The notes: generated by a model from the letters alone, not told the origin. A stretch of DNA of 64,000 nucleotides from Chloroflexota bacterium (GCA_011525385.1 WTGF01000053.1:1-64000); one strand, 5' to 3'; shown: positions 42,555 through 52,858, counted from the first letter of the stretch. Numbers and translations are program-made.

Positions 42555-45101
42555 ATGGGTGAATTGAAAAGCCTAGACCAGGTTGACCGCGAATTATTCG
42601 GACCCGCTCCGTCTCCAGTCCGTGGTCAAGCCGATATGGTAGCGCTTTCACCCGGCAAGTTCAGGGATGTAAATGGTCCCACCCGCCTGTCTCTCGATGG
42701 CGAGTGGCTGATGGCGGAAGGCGGGACGGAGGAGGGACGACTTTCGGGACTTTGGAAGGATGCCATTCCCGCCCTTGTGCCCGGCAGTGTGCATAGCGCC
42801 TTGCTCGCGGCGGGCAGGATACCGGATCCTTATGTCGGCAGGAATGACGAGATCGCCAAGAAAGAGAGTTTCAAGACCTGGTGGCTCATGCGCCGCTTCG
42901 AGCGGCCCGCGGAAGTCGCAAATGCGCGGCTTGTCTTTGGCGGGATCTGCGATTCATGCTCGGTTTGGTTGAATGGCGAGAAGCTGGGCGATCACAAAGG
43001 GATGTTTGCCGAGCTGAATTTTGACGTTTCCTCCTGTCTTGTCGAGGGCGAAAACACGATCGTCGTTCGGCTTGATCCCGTGCCGGTTCGCATCAGCAGC
43101 GGCGAACCCAACGACTTTTTCCTTGGGATGAACGTTGGTTGGCTGGATACGGCTGTCATCAACAACATTTACGGCTGGCACTACATCGATTTGCCCACGC
43201 TGGGAATTTGGCGTTCGGTGACGCTGCGAGAGCAGCCCGACGTATCCATCGAAGATCCCTTTGTGGCGACGATGGAGGCTGGCGCCGGCGTCGTCCGGCT
43301 TCACACAACGCTGAAAAGCAGCGGCGCCAGCTTGTCCGGCAGTCTACAGGGTACGATTGAACCGGAAAACTTCAAGGGAAATGCCTGTCAATTCAATTAC
43401 CAGGTGGAAGCGACCGGAAGCAGGCAATCCGTTCTGCTCGAGATGAAGATACCGGAAGCCAGACAATGGTGGCCGGTCGATTATGGTCAGCCCGATTTAT
43501 ACCGCATGAGACTGTCGTTTGTCTCGGCAGGCAAGACGCTTGACTGCAGGGACTTCAGCTTCGGTATCCGCAGCATTGAAATGGCGCCGCTTCCCGACGG
43601 ACCCGATCCGGAACTGTACAATTGGACATTCGTCGTCAATGGAAAGCCGATTTTTGTCAAAGGCGCAAATTGGTGCACGCTGGACGCATTGCTGCGTTTT
43701 GATCGTGATCGTTACGAGCGTTTCTTGCATTTGGCGCGGGATTCGCACATGCAGCTGCTGCGCGCCTGGGGCAGCGGCATGCCGGAAACGGAGGAATTTT
43801 ATGATGTGGCGGATCGCTGCGGCATAATGGTTTTGCAAGAATGGCCTACCGCCTGGAACAGCCACCGCATTCAGCCCTACGACATCCTGGAAGAAACCGT
43901 GCGCCACAATACCATTCGCCTGCGCAATCATCCTTCGCTGGTGATGTGGGGCGGGGGCAACGAATCAGGCGAGCCCTTCGGCGAGGCGATCGACATGATG
44001 GGCCGGATAAGTTACGAACTGGACGGCACCCGCGCTTTCCACCGCGGCGAACCCTGGGGCGGCAGCATTCACAGCTACCACGTCTTTTGGCAGCGGCAAC
44101 CACTTGCGTACAATTTTACGCTGTCCGCGCCTTTCATCGGCGAATTCGGGCTGGCATCGGCGCCCAATTACGAGAGCGTTGAACGCTACTTGCCCGCCGA
44201 CGAACTGGAGGCTTGGCCACCGGCGAGCGACAGTGGTTTCACCCATCATATGCCGGTCTTTAATCTTAAAGCCGAGCAGGCGATCATGTCGCAGTATGTC
44301 GCCGATTTTGTCCCGAACGACTCGCTAAGGAACTTCATCCTCGGCATGCAAATGGCGCAAGCAACCGGCATGCGGCATACGCTCGAGCTGGCGCGAACGC
44401 GCTGGCCGGAAGCGACCGGCGTTTGCTATTACAAGCTGACCGATAACAATCCCGCCGCCTCCTGGGCGACGGTAGACTGGTATGGCGTTCCCAAGATTGC
44501 ATATCACATTTTGCGTCAGGCCTATCGTCCGCTGCACGCCTGCGTTTTGTTCAACAGATTGTCATTGGTGGGCGTGTCCGCGAGCTTCCCGGTTTATCTG
44601 TTGGACGACAGAGGCGCTCTTGCCTCGACGGAGTGGGAGGTGCGGGTCCGCGCCTTCGGCAGTGATTTACATTTGCTGGAACAACAGTCATACACAGGTT
44701 TTGGTTCGGGCGAGCCTGTCCGCCGCCTGGGCGACTTCGGCCTGGACGCGGACCAAACCTGGAATCGCCCCTTGTTTATCGTTGCGGAGATCCTTACGGC
44801 TGAGGGGCTGCGGGATCGTGTCTTTTATTGGCTGAATTACGCCTCCATTCAAGGATGTCTGTTTGACTCGCCGCGGACTCAGCTTCGCCTCCGACGAGAC
44901 GATCACGGTCATTTGACAATCAGCAATGCGGGAGACAAGCCCGCGGTCGGCGTCCACTTCGTCTGTCCAGAACGCTCTGACGAATTCAGTTGTGAAGACA
45001 GCTACTTCTGGCTCGACCCCGGGGAAGAGCGAAAAATCTTAACAAGCCACCAGGTTGGCGTGCGGGTCGCCGCCTGGAACGCGGATGAAACGGGACAGTA
45101 A
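42555..45101 (+). CDS. Beta-mannosidase-type glycoside hydrolase family 2 (copy 2)
   Basis: This is an 848-residue GH2 enzyme, homologous over its whole length to the one at 35186 and with the same domain order. The acid/base Glu is in GGGNESGEP (about 469) and the nucleophile in FIGEFGL (about 529). SWATVDWYGVPKIAY near 640-655 matches the copy 1 sequence. No signal peptide. AGAGG precedes the ATG at 42555; an in-frame start at 42534 lies in repeat D and is less likely. It is embedded between the permease and ATPase genes, and its stop codon overlaps the next start (TAATG), so uptake and hydrolysis are coupled. The two copies may differ in linkage preference. Confidence 0.85.
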   Translation: MGELKSLDQVDRELFGPAPSPVRGQADMVALSPGKFRDVNGPTRLSLDGEWLMAEGGTEEGRLSGLWKDAIPALVPGSVHSALLAAGRIPDPYVGRNDEIAKKESFKTWWLMRRFERPAEVANARLVFGGICDSCSVWLNGEKLGDHKGMFAELNFDVSSCLVEGENTIVVRLDPVPVRISSGEPNDFFLGMNVGWLDTAVINNIYGWHYIDLPTLGIWRSVTLREQPDVSIEDPFVATMEAGAGVVRLHTTLKSSGASLSGSLQGTIEPENFKGNACQFNYQVEATGSRQSVLLEMKIPEARQWWPVDYGQPDLYRMRLSFVSAGKTLDCRDFSFGIRSIEMAPLPDGPDPELYNWTFVVNGKPIFVKGANWCTLDALLRFDRDRYERFLHLARDSHMQLLRAWGSGMPETEEFYDVADRCGIMVLQEWPTAWNSHRIQPYDILEETVRHNTIRLRNHPSLVMWGGGNESGEPFGEAIDMMGRISYELDGTRAFHRGEPWGGSIHSYHVFWQRQPLAYNFTLSAPFIGEFGLASAPNYESVERYLPADELEAWPPASDSGFTHHMPVFNLKAEQAIMSQYVADFVPNDSLRNFILGMQMAQATGMRHTLELARTRWPEATGVCYYKLTDNNPAASWATVDWYGVPKIAYHILRQAYRPLHACVLFNRLSLVGVSASFPVYLLDDRGALASTEWEVRVRAFGSDLHLLEQQSYTGFGSGEPVRRLGDFGLDADQTWNRPLFIVAEILTAEGLRDRVFYWLNYASIQGCLFDSPRTQLRLRRDDHGHLTISNAGDKPAVGVHFVCPERSDEFSCEDSYFWLDPGEERKILTSHQVGVRVAAWNADETGQ

Positions 45102-46138
45102 TGGACGGCTCACCAGAGGCGCGGAAGCAGGCGCAATCGATCATCGATGTGGACAACTTGAGTGTGCATTTTCATGTTGACGAAGGCAGGCTTAAGGCAG
45201 TTGATCGCGTCAGCTTCACAATCGCCGAGCGGCAGATGTTCGGTCTTATCGGGGAAAGCGGTTGTGGCAAGACCGTGACAGCGCAGTCATTGATGCGTCT
45301 GGTACCAAGTCCGGGACAGATTGTCGGCGGCAGCATCAATTTTTTTGGCGAGCTGGGCGGGAAAACAGATCTGGTTCAGCTCGACAAATCAGGTTCGGAG
45401 ATCCGCGCAATTCGCGGCAATGAGATCGCGATGGTCTTCCAAGAGCCGATGTCCAGCTTGTCGCCAATCCACAGTATCGGCAATCAACTCACCGAAGCGG
45501 TGAGGCTGCATGTCACGCGCAACAAGCGCGAAGCCTATGAGATCGCGTTGGAAATGCTTGATCTGGTCGGGATCCCCAATCCCATTCAGCGCATGGGGGA
45601 ATACCCGCACCATTTTTCGGGCGGTATGCGCCAGCGAGTCATGATCGCCATGGCGCTTTCCTGCCGGCCGCGGCTGCTAATCGCTGACGAACCTACCACG
45701 GCCTTGGACGTTACAGTGCAAGCGCAGATACTCGATTTGATCGCGCAATCGCAAGCGCAATTCAATATGGCGGTCCTTTACATTACGCACGATTTGGGGA
45801 TCATCGCGGAGATATGCGACAAAGTGGCGGTGATGTATTTGGGACAGATCGTCGAGCATGGTTCGGTGCGAGATATATTTCACAACCCTCTGCATCCCTA
45901 TACACGCCGTTTGTTGGCGTCGACGCCGCGCATTGGGCAGCGGACGTCTCGCTTGCAGACGATTGAAGGGACCGTACCGACGCCAATTGATTTGCCCACT
46001 GCCTGCGGCTTTTGCGCGCGCTGTCCGGACCGCATAGAGGGAGCTTGTGATGTTGCCATGCCGGCGCTGGTGGAGATTGAAGACAATCACTTCGCGCGCT
46101 GTTTTCTGCATGACGAGCGACAGGAAGCCGTTCTATGA
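45101..46138 (+). CDS. Dpp/Opp-type ABC ATPase (DppD-like)
   Basis: This is the first ATPase of the glycan transporter, 345 residues. Walker A GESGCGKT (about 50-57), signature [15 protein letters not shown] (about 168-182), Walker [13 protein letters not shown] (about 187-198). The C-terminal oligopeptide-transporter extension has [13 protein letters not shown] Cys (the region that holds an iron-sulfur cluster in some DppD): CGFCARC then C. Its start overlaps the GH2 stop by one base and its stop overlaps the next ATPase start by four bases. Confidence 0.93.
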   Translation: MDGSPEARKQAQSIIDVDNLSVHFHVDEGRLKAVDRVSFTIAERQMFGLIGESGCGKTVTAQSLMRLVPSPGQIVGGSINFFGELGGKTDLVQLDKSGSEIRAIRGNEIAMVFQEPMSSLSPIHSIGNQLTEAVRLHVTRNKREAYEIALEMLDLVGIPNPIQRMGEYPHHFSGGMRQRVMIAMALSCRPRLLIADEPTTALDVTVQAQILDLIAQSQAQFNMAVLYITHDLGIIAEICDKVAVMYLGQIVEHGSVRDIFHNPLHPYTRRLLASTPRIGQRTSRLQTIEGTVPTPIDLPTACGFCARCPDRIEGACDVAMPALVEIEDNHFARCFLHDERQEAVL

Positions 46139-47157
46139 GCGATGTGCCCATCTTAAAGGTGGAGGGACTGAAGAAATACTTCCCGGTAGAAAAGGGCTTC
46201 CTGCGACGCGTTGTCGGTCAGGTAAAGGCGGTCGACGATGTTAGTTTGGAGATCGCGCCTGGCGAGACCCTGGGACTGGTAGGCGAGTCCGGTTCCGGGA
46301 AGACGACAGTTGGCCGCTGCATCTTGCGCGCGCTCAAACCGACGCAAGGTTCGATTCAATTTCAGATCGCTGAGGACCGGGTTGTCGACATGGCGCAGTT
46401 GAGCGACCGAGAATTGCGCGTCGTCCGACCACAGGCCAATATGATCTTCCAGGATCCTTTCTATTCGTTGGACCCACGCTGGACTATTCTGGATATCGTA
46501 GGTGAACCGCTTAAACTGGCAAATTTGGCAAGGGGCAAAGAACTGGAAGATCGTGTGGCGTATTTGATGGAGATTGTCGGCCTCGAGGCCAAGCACCTAA
46601 GACGCTATCCGCACGCATTCAGTGGCGGACAGCGTCAGCGCATCGGCGTGGCCAGGGCTCTTGCGACCAATCCCCGCCTTATTGTTGCGGACGAGCCGGT
46701 ATCCGCGCTTGACGTTTCGACACAAGCCCAGATACTCAATTTGCTGCAGGATTTACAACGAGAATTTGGCCTGTCATATCTGTTTATCGCTCACGACCTG
46801 AGTGTTGTCGAGCACATATCAGACAGAGTCGCGGTGATGTACGTGGGCAAGATAGTCGAGGTTGCCAAACGCGACCAACTGTTTTTCTTCCCGAAACATC
46901 CCTATACCGAAGCCCTGCTGTCCGCTGTGCCGACCCCCGATCCTGATGTCGAGAAGGAACGCATTATTCTGCCTGGCGAAATCGCCAATCCGGCTGACCC
47001 GCCCTCAGGCTGCTATTTCCACCCGCGCTGCCGCTATGCAAAGGCGATCTGCCGCGACGAAGAACCGTCCTTGCGTGAAGTGTCCCCGGGACAGTGGACG
47101 TCTTGTCATTTCGCGGAGGAACTCAGCTTGGCCGGCGCTCCACAAGGGGCGAACTAA
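46135..47157 (+). CDS. Dpp/Opp-type ABC ATPase (DppF-like)
   Basis: This is the second ATPase, 340 residues. Walker [10 protein letters not shown] (about 50-58), signature [15 protein letters not shown] (about 163-177), Walker [13 protein letters not shown] (about 182-193), C-terminal oligo_HPY part with [15 protein letters not shown]. It is the last gene of the operon and is followed by a strong terminator hairpin. Confidence 0.93.
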   Translation: MSDVPILKVEGLKKYFPVEKGFLRRVVGQVKAVDDVSLEIAPGETLGLVGESGSGKTTVGRCILRALKPTQGSIQFQIAEDRVVDMAQLSDRELRVVRPQANMIFQDPFYSLDPRWTILDIVGEPLKLANLARGKELEDRVAYLMEIVGLEAKHLRRYPHAFSGGQRQRIGVARALATNPRLIVADEPVSALDVSTQAQILNLLQDLQREFGLSYLFIAHDLSVVEHISDRVAVMYVGKIVEVAKRDQLFFFPKHPYTEALLSAVPTPDPDVEKERIILPGEIANPADPPSGCYFHPRCRYAKAICRDEEPSLREVSPGQWTSCHFAEELSLAGAPQGAN

Positions 47158-47227
47158 GCGCGGGGCGCGCCGAGACGACAGCGCTTTTGGAAGTTCGTTT
47201 GGCTCTTCGGACTGGAGTAGCGGTCGA

Positions 47228-47273
47228 AAACAAGACGAGGGTGGCGAGGATTCGCGCCACCCTCGTCTTGTTT
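47228..47273. terminator. Bidirectional terminator between the glycan transporter operon and icd
   Basis: This is a perfect 19-bp stem (47228-47246 with 47255-47273) flanked by A and T tracts, so it can work on both strands. It lies four bases beyond the icd stop and 71 bases after the last ATPase. Confidence 0.88.
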
Positions 47274-47277
47274 CAGA

Positions 47278-48534
47278 TTAGACGATATCCATGTTTTCGA
47301 TGATGCGCGTTGCGAATTCGCTCGTGGCAACCTTGGTGGCATTCTCCATTTGGCGCGCGAAATCATAAGTGACGCAGCGCTGTTCGATCGTCTTTTCATA
47401 GGCTTTAGTTATCAGCGCAGCCGCCTCAAACCAGTTCAGATGTTCCAACATCATTACGCCACTGAAGAGCAGCGAACCCGGATTGACCATATCTTTGTTG
47501 GTGTATTTCGGCGCGGTGCCGTGGGTGGCCTCGAATAGGGCGATCTCGTCGCCGATATTGGCGCCGGGAGCGATGCCGACCCCACCGACTTCGGCCGCAA
47601 GCGCGTCACTGAGGTAGTCGCCGTTGAGATTGGTCGTGGCGATGACATCGTGCTCGCGGGGGCGCAACAGCATCTTCTGGAACATGATATCGGCGATGGT
47701 GTCCTGGATCAGAATCTTGCCGTCGGGCACCTGTCCATCGTGTTTGTCGGCCACCTCGTCCCAGGAGATTGTTTCTTGGGGGAATTCCTCGCGAGCCAAC
47801 TCGTAGCCCCACTTTTGAAATGCGCCTTCCGTGAACTTCTGGATATTGCCTTTGTGAACCAGTGTTACGCTGCTGCGGCGGCGCTCGATGGCGTATTGAA
47901 TGGCAGCGCGTATCAAGCGTTTGCTGCCGAAGGGACTGATCGGCTTAATGCCCAGACCGGCATCAGGGAAAAAGTTCGTGGCCCCCAATTCGTTCTTGAG
48001 AAAGTCCGCTAACTTCTTGTTCTCCTCAGAGCCGGATTCGTATTCGATACCCGCGTAGGTATCTTCGGTATTCTCGCGAAAGATGACCACATCGACGTCT
48101 TCCGGATGTCTTAAGGGACTGGGTACGCCACTGAACCAACGTACCGGGCGCACACAACTATACAGGTCAAGCACTTGGCGCAAGGTGACGTTTAGACTGC
48201 GAAAACCACCTCCGACGGGCGTCGTTAAAGGACCCTTGATACCGATCTTGTATTCGCGAAAAGCATCGAAGGTCTCTTCTGGCATGTAATTGCCGCCGTA
48301 GACACCGGCCGCTTTCTCGCCAGCGTAGACTTCCATCCAGGAGACTGCTTTGCTGCCACTGTATGCTTTATTAACTGCCGCGTCCCAGATGCGTTTGCTG
48401 GCGGTCATAATGTCGTAACCGATGCCATCACCTTCAATGAACAGCAGAATCGGATTGTCCGGAACATTCATTCTGCCATTGGAAAATGTGATCTTGTCGC
48501 CGGTGGCTGGCGCAGATATTCGCTCGTAAGCCAT
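47278..48534 (-). CDS. icd: Isocitrate dehydrogenase (NADP-type)
   Basis: This TCA-cycle enzyme converts isocitrate to 2-oxoglutarate; 418 residues, like E. coli Icd. The substrate motif [22 protein letters not shown] (about 113-134) carries the phosphorylatable-type Ser and the Arg pair. [15 protein letters not shown] (about 152-166) and the C-terminal [17 protein letters not shown] and ATHGTAPKY blocks are all present. The ATG has AAGGAG about 11 bases upstream. It is a single gene. Confidence 0.95.
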   Translation of the reverse strand: MAYERISAPATGDKITFSNGRMNVPDNPILLFIEGDGIGYDIMTASKRIWDAAVNKAYSGSKAVSWMEVYAGEKAAGVYGGNYMPEETFDAFREYKIGIKGPLTTPVGGGFRSLNVTLRQVLDLYSCVRPVRWFSGVPSPLRHPEDVDVVIFRENTEDTYAGIEYESGSEENKKLADFLKNELGATNFFPDAGLGIKPISPFGSKRLIRAAIQYAIERRRSSVTLVHKGNIQKFTEGAFQKWGYELAREEFPQETISWDEVADKHDGQVPDGKILIQDTIADIMFQKMLLRPREHDVIATTNLNGDYLSDALAAEVGGVGIAPGANIGDEIALFEATHGTAPKYTNKDMVNPGSLLFSGVMMLEHLNWFEAAALITKAYEKTIEQRCVTYDFARQMENATKVATSEFATRIIENMDIV

Positions 48535-48580
48535 CTTTCAAAGGTCTCCTTTTCGTTTGGCTCGATCAGTCTAATCGCGC

Positions 48581-48609
48581 GATTATATCACAGAATGAGG
48601 GCGCTTGAA
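48581..48609 (-). promoter_or_regulatory. Candidate icd promoter
   Basis: On the minus strand TTCAAG (48604-48609), a 17-base spacer and a perfect TATAAT (48581-48586) lie about 47 bases upstream of the icd ATG. The -35 box is weak. Confidence 0.45.
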
Positions 48610-48864
48610 TCGGTCTGTTAGGTCCAAGTGCGCTAATGCCAATTTACCAAGACGCCCCCGGCGACATTTCGCTATCACTTTGGTGGCGCGCGCCGACTGA
48701 TCATTGTGTGCAGAGCACCCTTTGCCGAAGGTCAAGATAGCGGTCTACAGCTAGAAAACCAAATCAGTGGTTAAACGGATGGATATTATCCACCAATGGA
48801 TCGAAAGCGTTGCGAGCAGGTGTCATCGCTAATCAGCCCTGAGATACCTTGATGAAATCGCCCT

Positions 48865-48892
48865 TTGTTTATTCACGCCGCAAGAGCATAAT
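48865..48892 (+). promoter_or_regulatory. Candidate promoter of the acylamino-sugar gene cluster
   Basis: TTGTTT (48865-48870), a 16-base spacer and CATAAT (48887-48892) lie 41 bases upstream of the ATG at 48934. The rest of the 399-base gap between icd and this cluster shows nothing else I can name. Confidence 0.4.
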
Positions 48893-48933
48893 CTTGAAAT
48901 AGAATGCATCAGGCTGGTCCGAGGCTAACATAG

Positions 48934-49860
48934 ATGCACATCGTTTTGCTTTGTGCGACAAATCGCGGATATCGCTTTGCCGAAGCACTGTTTGATATTG
49001 GGCAGGGTCATCGCTTCACTGTCTTCAGTTTCCAAGAGACGGCTTGGGAACCGCGGTATTTCGCCGAGATCAAGCGGCTGGTACTTGAACGCGGTCATGA
49101 ATTCAATGAAGCGCGATACGTTGCGCAATCAAAATGGGACGGCTTTTGGGCAAATGATTCGGTCGACTTGATTCTCATGGTAAGCTGGCGATACTTGGTG
49201 CCGGCGAGCGTTTTTCAGCGTGCCCGGCTAGGCGCATATGTGTTTCACGACTCGCTTTTGCCCAAATACCGTGGCTTTGCGCCCACTGTTTGGGCAATTA
49301 GAAACGGCGAAAAAGAATTAGGCGTTACGCTTTTCCAAGCCGTGGAAGCCGTTGACGCCGGCGACATAGTTGATCAGCGCCTGGTTGTGATTGGGGCCTG
49401 CGATTCTGTCGCCGACGTGATGAAGCGCATAACGACTACCTACCTAGATATCGTTAGAGACAATTTTTCCAGTCTTCTTAGCGGAGACTTTGAGAAAAGG
49501 CCGCAAAACCACGAAGAGGCCACATATACATGTAAATGGACGCCAGAGGACGGTCTGATTGATTGGAACGATACCGCACAAGCAGTCTTCGACCTGATCC
49601 GCGCGACGAGCAGGCCTTATCCCGGCGCATTCACATATTTGAACAATCGAAAACTTACGGTTTGGTCGGCTGAATTGCCAGCTTCGCCGCGTCAGTATGT
49701 CTCGTCAGCGCCGGGTCGTGTGGTTGAGATACGGCACGATGTTGGAAGTCTGGTGTTGACGGGTGAAGGGTGCATTCTGTTAAAGACAGTCCAGTTTGAG
49801 GGTGAGCCGGTCATGAACGCATCCGAGGCGCTCAATTCGCTTTCGCAGACGCTCGGCTAA
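48934..49860 (+). CDS. Sugar N-formyltransferase-like protein
   Basis: This is a 308-residue member of the formyltransferase fold (Fmt/ArnA-N/VioF group), which uses N10-formyl-tetrahydrofolate. The active-site stretch reads FHDSLLPKYRGFAPTVWAI (about 104-122), with the catalytic His and the LLPxxRG loop, and VDAGDIV (about 143-149) supplies the catalytic Asp. A C-terminal Fmt-like domain (about 205-300) starts near DGLIDWNDTAQ. The neighbours (GT2, acetyltransferase, WecE-type aminotransferase) make a 4-amino-4,6-dideoxy sugar nucleotide a likelier substrate than tRNA. It is first of four plus-strand genes. Confidence 0.75.
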   Translation: MHIVLLCATNRGYRFAEALFDIGQGHRFTVFSFQETAWEPRYFAEIKRLVLERGHEFNEARYVAQSKWDGFWANDSVDLILMVSWRYLVPASVFQRARLGAYVFHDSLLPKYRGFAPTVWAIRNGEKELGVTLFQAVEAVDAGDIVDQRLVVIGACDSVADVMKRITTTYLDIVRDNFSSLLSGDFEKRPQNHEEATYTCKWTPEDGLIDWNDTAQAVFDLIRATSRPYPGAFTYLNNRKLTVWSAELPASPRQYVSSAPGRVVEIRHDVGSLVLTGEGCILLKTVQFEGEPVMNASEALNSLSQTLG

Positions 49861-49868
49861 AGGTACTA

Positions 49869-50813
49869 ATGATGCCTTCTGTATCCGTGGTGATTCCGGT
49901 CTTCCGCAGCGAGAAGAGCATTGCTTTGGTTGTCCGGGAGTTAGCCGATGCGCTTCCACAGGTGACTAATTGTTATGAAGTTATATTGGTTGAAGACAAT
50001 GGAGACGACGAAAGTTGGCTGGTAATAGAGTCTTTGGCGGGGGAATTCGAATGGGTGCGCGGTTTTAGGCTGATGCGGAATTACGGGCAACACAGCGCGC
50101 TGTTATGTGGCATCCGAGCGGCGAATTTCGAAACAATTGTGACGATGGACGACGACTTGCAGCATCCGGTTGACAAAGTCCCGAGCTTAATAGAGTTACT
50201 GAGCGAAGGCTACGACGTCGCATACGGGACGCCGCAACGACAGCGGCATAGTCTATTGCGTAATCTGGCTTCTATTCTAACCAAGTGGGTCTTGCAGGGA
50301 GCGATGGGCGCGGAAACGGCGCGAAGCATTAGCGCTTTCCGCGCATTCCGTACCAGCTTGCGCGACTCATTTGCCAATTACAACGGTCCCCTGGTCAATA
50401 TCGATGTCTTACTGACTTGGGGAACAACGCGTTTCATAGCCATTCCAACGCCTCATGCTCCAAGAACATTAGGCAAATCGAACTACTCGTTTGGCAAACT
50501 TATCACTCATACTTTCAATTTGGTGACTGGCTTCAGCACCCTTCCGTTGCGTTTTGCCAGCGCGATAGGCTTGCTTCTGACCTTATTTGGACTCATAATC
50601 CTCACATATATATTGCTGAGTCAGATTTTGGCTTTCCAGTTTGAGGTGCCCGGCTTTACGTTTATAGTCTCGCTGATATCGATTTTTGCCGGGGCGCAGA
50701 TGTTTACCTTGGGTATCATTGGTGAATACCTGGCGCGAATGCACTTGCGCATCATGGACAAACCGGCGTACGTAGTTAGACAGTCAACGGAAGACAAGGA
50801 ATCCGTTCAATAG
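49869..50813 (+). CDS. Family 2 glycosyltransferase, ArnC/DPM-like, membrane bound
   Basis: This is a 314-residue protein. The GT-A domain (about 1-220) starts SVSVVIPVFRSEKSIALVV and holds the DDDLQHPVD nucleotide-metal motif. Two helices follow (about 230-252 and 262-288), then a short basic tail. Such enzymes move a sugar from a nucleotide to undecaprenyl phosphate on the inner membrane face. In this cluster it probably takes the acylamino sugar. Two ATGs are adjacent (49869, 49872), with AAAGG close upstream. Its stop overlaps the next start. Confidence 0.88.
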   Translation: MMPSVSVVIPVFRSEKSIALVVRELADALPQVTNCYEVILVEDNGDDESWLVIESLAGEFEWVRGFRLMRNYGQHSALLCGIRAANFETIVTMDDDLQHPVDKVPSLIELLSEGYDVAYGTPQRQRHSLLRNLASILTKWVLQGAMGAETARSISAFRAFRTSLRDSFANYNGPLVNIDVLLTWGTTRFIAIPTPHAPRTLGKSNYSFGKLITHTFNLVTGFSTLPLRFASAIGLLLTLFGLIILTYILLSQILAFQFEVPGFTFIVSLISIFAGAQMFTLGIIGEYLARMHLRIMDKPAYVVRQSTEDKESVQ

Positions 50814-51556
50814 TGAAAAACCAGCTTGTCAGATTCTTGCCCTGGGATACAAGTCACTTCGGACATCGCATCGGTCGAGCCAACATCCACTGCCTGGACG
50901 AAGAATCCTATCAACTGCTGAGGGATTCCTGCAAGAAAGTGGAAATAGACTGTCTTTACTTTCTTGCGGATGCCAGCGATCAAGCATCCATACTGGAACT
51001 ACAGCGTCACGGCTTCATCTTCGTTGATATTCGTACCACTTTAGAACGAAAGGTTCCTGACTCGCCGACGCCGCGATCTGATAGAAACGCAATCATTCGG
51101 TCGTCTAGTGCCGGTGATTTGGAGGCCTTGGCGGCAATCGCCCGGGACAGCTTTACGTCGACGCGGTTTTTCGCCGATCCCTTTCTGAACAATGAAAAAT
51201 CCTCTACTATGTACCAGATCTGGCTCAGCAAGAGCGTTACCTCGGATTACGCTGATCGGGTGGTAGTGGCCGAAGTCAATCAAAAAAGCGTCGGTTTCGT
51301 AACTTGTCACCTGGACAGAGTTTCGAGTGAGGGAAAGATAGGTTTAGTTGCTTTGGCGATGTCAGCGCAGGGAAAAGGCCTTTCGCAGGCGATGATACGG
51401 CATGCTCTTGCGTGGTTTCGAGACCAAGGAATGAAGCGCGCAAGCGTTGTAACCCAGGGACGCAATATCGCGGCGCAACGGCTGTATCAGCGTTGCGGTT
51501 TCGTGACGCGGTCGACGGAGTTGTGGTATCACAAATGGTTCCGGCATATGCCGTGA
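50813..51556 (+). CDS. GNAT acetyltransferase, WecD-like
   Basis: This is a 247-residue protein. The N-terminal LPWDTSHFGHRIGRANI is the signature start of the WecD/dTDP-fucosamine acetyltransferase group. The GNAT acetyl-CoA loop is near 180-190 (VALAMSAQGKGLSQAM), and the end carries NIAAQRLYQRCGF. The likely reaction is acetylation of the 4-amino group of a dTDP-4-amino-4,6-dideoxyhexose. The start is a GTG that overlaps the GT2 stop (TAGTG). A formyltransferase for the same type of amine sits two genes upstream, which is unusual. Confidence 0.82.
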   Translation: MKNQLVRFLPWDTSHFGHRIGRANIHCLDEESYQLLRDSCKKVEIDCLYFLADASDQASILELQRHGFIFVDIRTTLERKVPDSPTPRSDRNAIIRSSSAGDLEALAAIARDSFTSTRFFADPFLNNEKSSTMYQIWLSKSVTSDYADRVVVAEVNQKSVGFVTCHLDRVSSEGKIGLVALAMSAQGKGLSQAMIRHALAWFRDQGMKRASVVTQGRNIAAQRLYQRCGFVTRSTELWYHKWFRHMP

Positions 51557-51597
51557 AAACACGCAGTCGTTCGGGAAACTGAAGAATTCGCAGATCT

Positions 51598-52743
51598 ATG
51601 GCAAATTATCGCATCCCCTTCAACAAGCCGACTTTTCTTGGTCACGAACCGGAATACATTGCGGATAGTCTTTCTTTGTCGCATATATCCGGCGACGGGG
51701 CATATTCGCAAAAATGCCATTCCTATCTTGAGCAGCGCCTCGGGGTGGCTCGCGCCTTGTTAACAACATCGTGTACGCACGCGCTGGAAATGTCCGCCTT
51801 TTTATTGGATATTGAGCCGGGCGATGAAGTTATCGTGCCGTCCTTCACGTTTGTTTCCAGCATCAACGCCTTTGTGCTGCGGGGCGCGACGCCGGTCTTT
51901 GCCGATATACGGCCGGATACGCTGAATATCGATGAAAGACAGTTGCCGGGCTTGATATCCGACCGTACACGCGCCATCGTTCTGGTGCACTATGCCGGTG
52001 TTGCCTGCGAAATGGATGAGATTATGGCGATAGCGCGCGAAAATGGCATAGCTGTTGTCGAGGATAACGCTCACGCCTTGTTCGCGCGCTACAAAGGACG
52101 TTATCTAGGCACCTTTGGCGAGCTGGCCACGCAGAGTTTCCACGAGACCAAGAACTTCACATGCGGAGAGGGCGGGGCTTTGCTTATCAACGATCATGAG
52201 ATGATCGACAGAGCCGAGATAATCCGCGAGAAAGGCACCAATCGCAGCCGGTTTTTCCGTGGACAGATAGACAAATACACTTGGGTTGACGTCGGCTCGA
52301 GCTATTTGCCCTCGGACTTGCTAGCCGCTCATCTATGGGCGCAGTTGGAACTCGCCGACCAAGTGCAGGCGCGGCGAAGGGATATATGGGAGTATTATCA
52401 GTTGCATCTGGAGGAATGGGCGGCTAGGCACGGTGTCGGGCTGCCGACGATTCCGGCTCACGTCGAACAAGCCTACCACATGTATTACCTGATACTGCCA
52501 TCGTTAGAGTGTCGAACGGCGCTAATAAACCACCTCAAGAGCCGGAGCATTCTCAGCGTGTTCCACTATCTTCCGCTCCATTTATCGAACATGGGCAAAC
52601 AGTTTGAGGGCAAAGGGGGCGACTGTCCAGTGACCGAAGACATCGCCGACAGATTGCTTCGATTGCCCTTCTACCATTCGTTGACGCGTGAGGAACAAGA
52701 TGAAGTCCTCGCGGGACTGTTCGCCTTTGAAGAATGGGAATAG
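51598..52743 (+). CDS. wecE: dTDP-4-amino-4,6-dideoxygalactose transaminase (WecE/RffA-type)
   Basis: This is a PLP aminotransferase of the DegT/DnrJ/EryC1 family, 381 residues. It starts IPFNKPTFLGHEPEYIADSL, the WecE hallmark. The Schiff-base Lys185 is in FHETKNFTCGEGGAL, with Asp156 in VVEDNAHALFARYKG. It would aminate dTDP-4-keto-6-deoxyglucose with glutamate to give dTDP-Fuc4N-type sugars, the substrate for the acyltransferases upstream. It is the last gene of the cluster. Confidence 0.88.
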   Translation: MANYRIPFNKPTFLGHEPEYIADSLSLSHISGDGAYSQKCHSYLEQRLGVARALLTTSCTHALEMSAFLLDIEPGDEVIVPSFTFVSSINAFVLRGATPVFADIRPDTLNIDERQLPGLISDRTRAIVLVHYAGVACEMDEIMAIARENGIAVVEDNAHALFARYKGRYLGTFGELATQSFHETKNFTCGEGGALLINDHEMIDRAEIIREKGTNRSRFFRGQIDKYTWVDVGSSYLPSDLLAAHLWAQLELADQVQARRRDIWEYYQLHLEEWAARHGVGLPTIPAHVEQAYHMYYLILPSLECRTALINHLKSRSILSVFHYLPLHLSNMGKQFEGKGGDCPVTEDIADRLLRLPFYHSLTREEQDEVLAGLFAFEEWE

Positions 52744-52824
52744 AAGTTTCATTTGCTTGCCGCGGCCATGCGCAATGGCGCCAGCAAACGAAGTAGTCGG
52801 GAATCAGCGCTCTTTATCCCCGCG

Positions 52825-52853
52825 TTGTAGAAGCCGGCAATGTATGGAATAAT
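52825..52853 (+). promoter_or_regulatory. Candidate promoter of rnj
   Basis: TTGTAG (52825-52830), a 17-base spacer and AATAAT (52848-52853) lie in the 303-base gap upstream of the RNase J gene, giving a leader of about 190 bases. Confidence 0.5.
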
Positions 52854-52858
52854 ACCTA

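Noticed and set aside
48601..48930. Possible RNA gene in the 399-base gap before the formyltransferase
   Set aside because: I looked for a tRNA cloverleaf and T-loop motif and found none; no stable conserved structure is evident.
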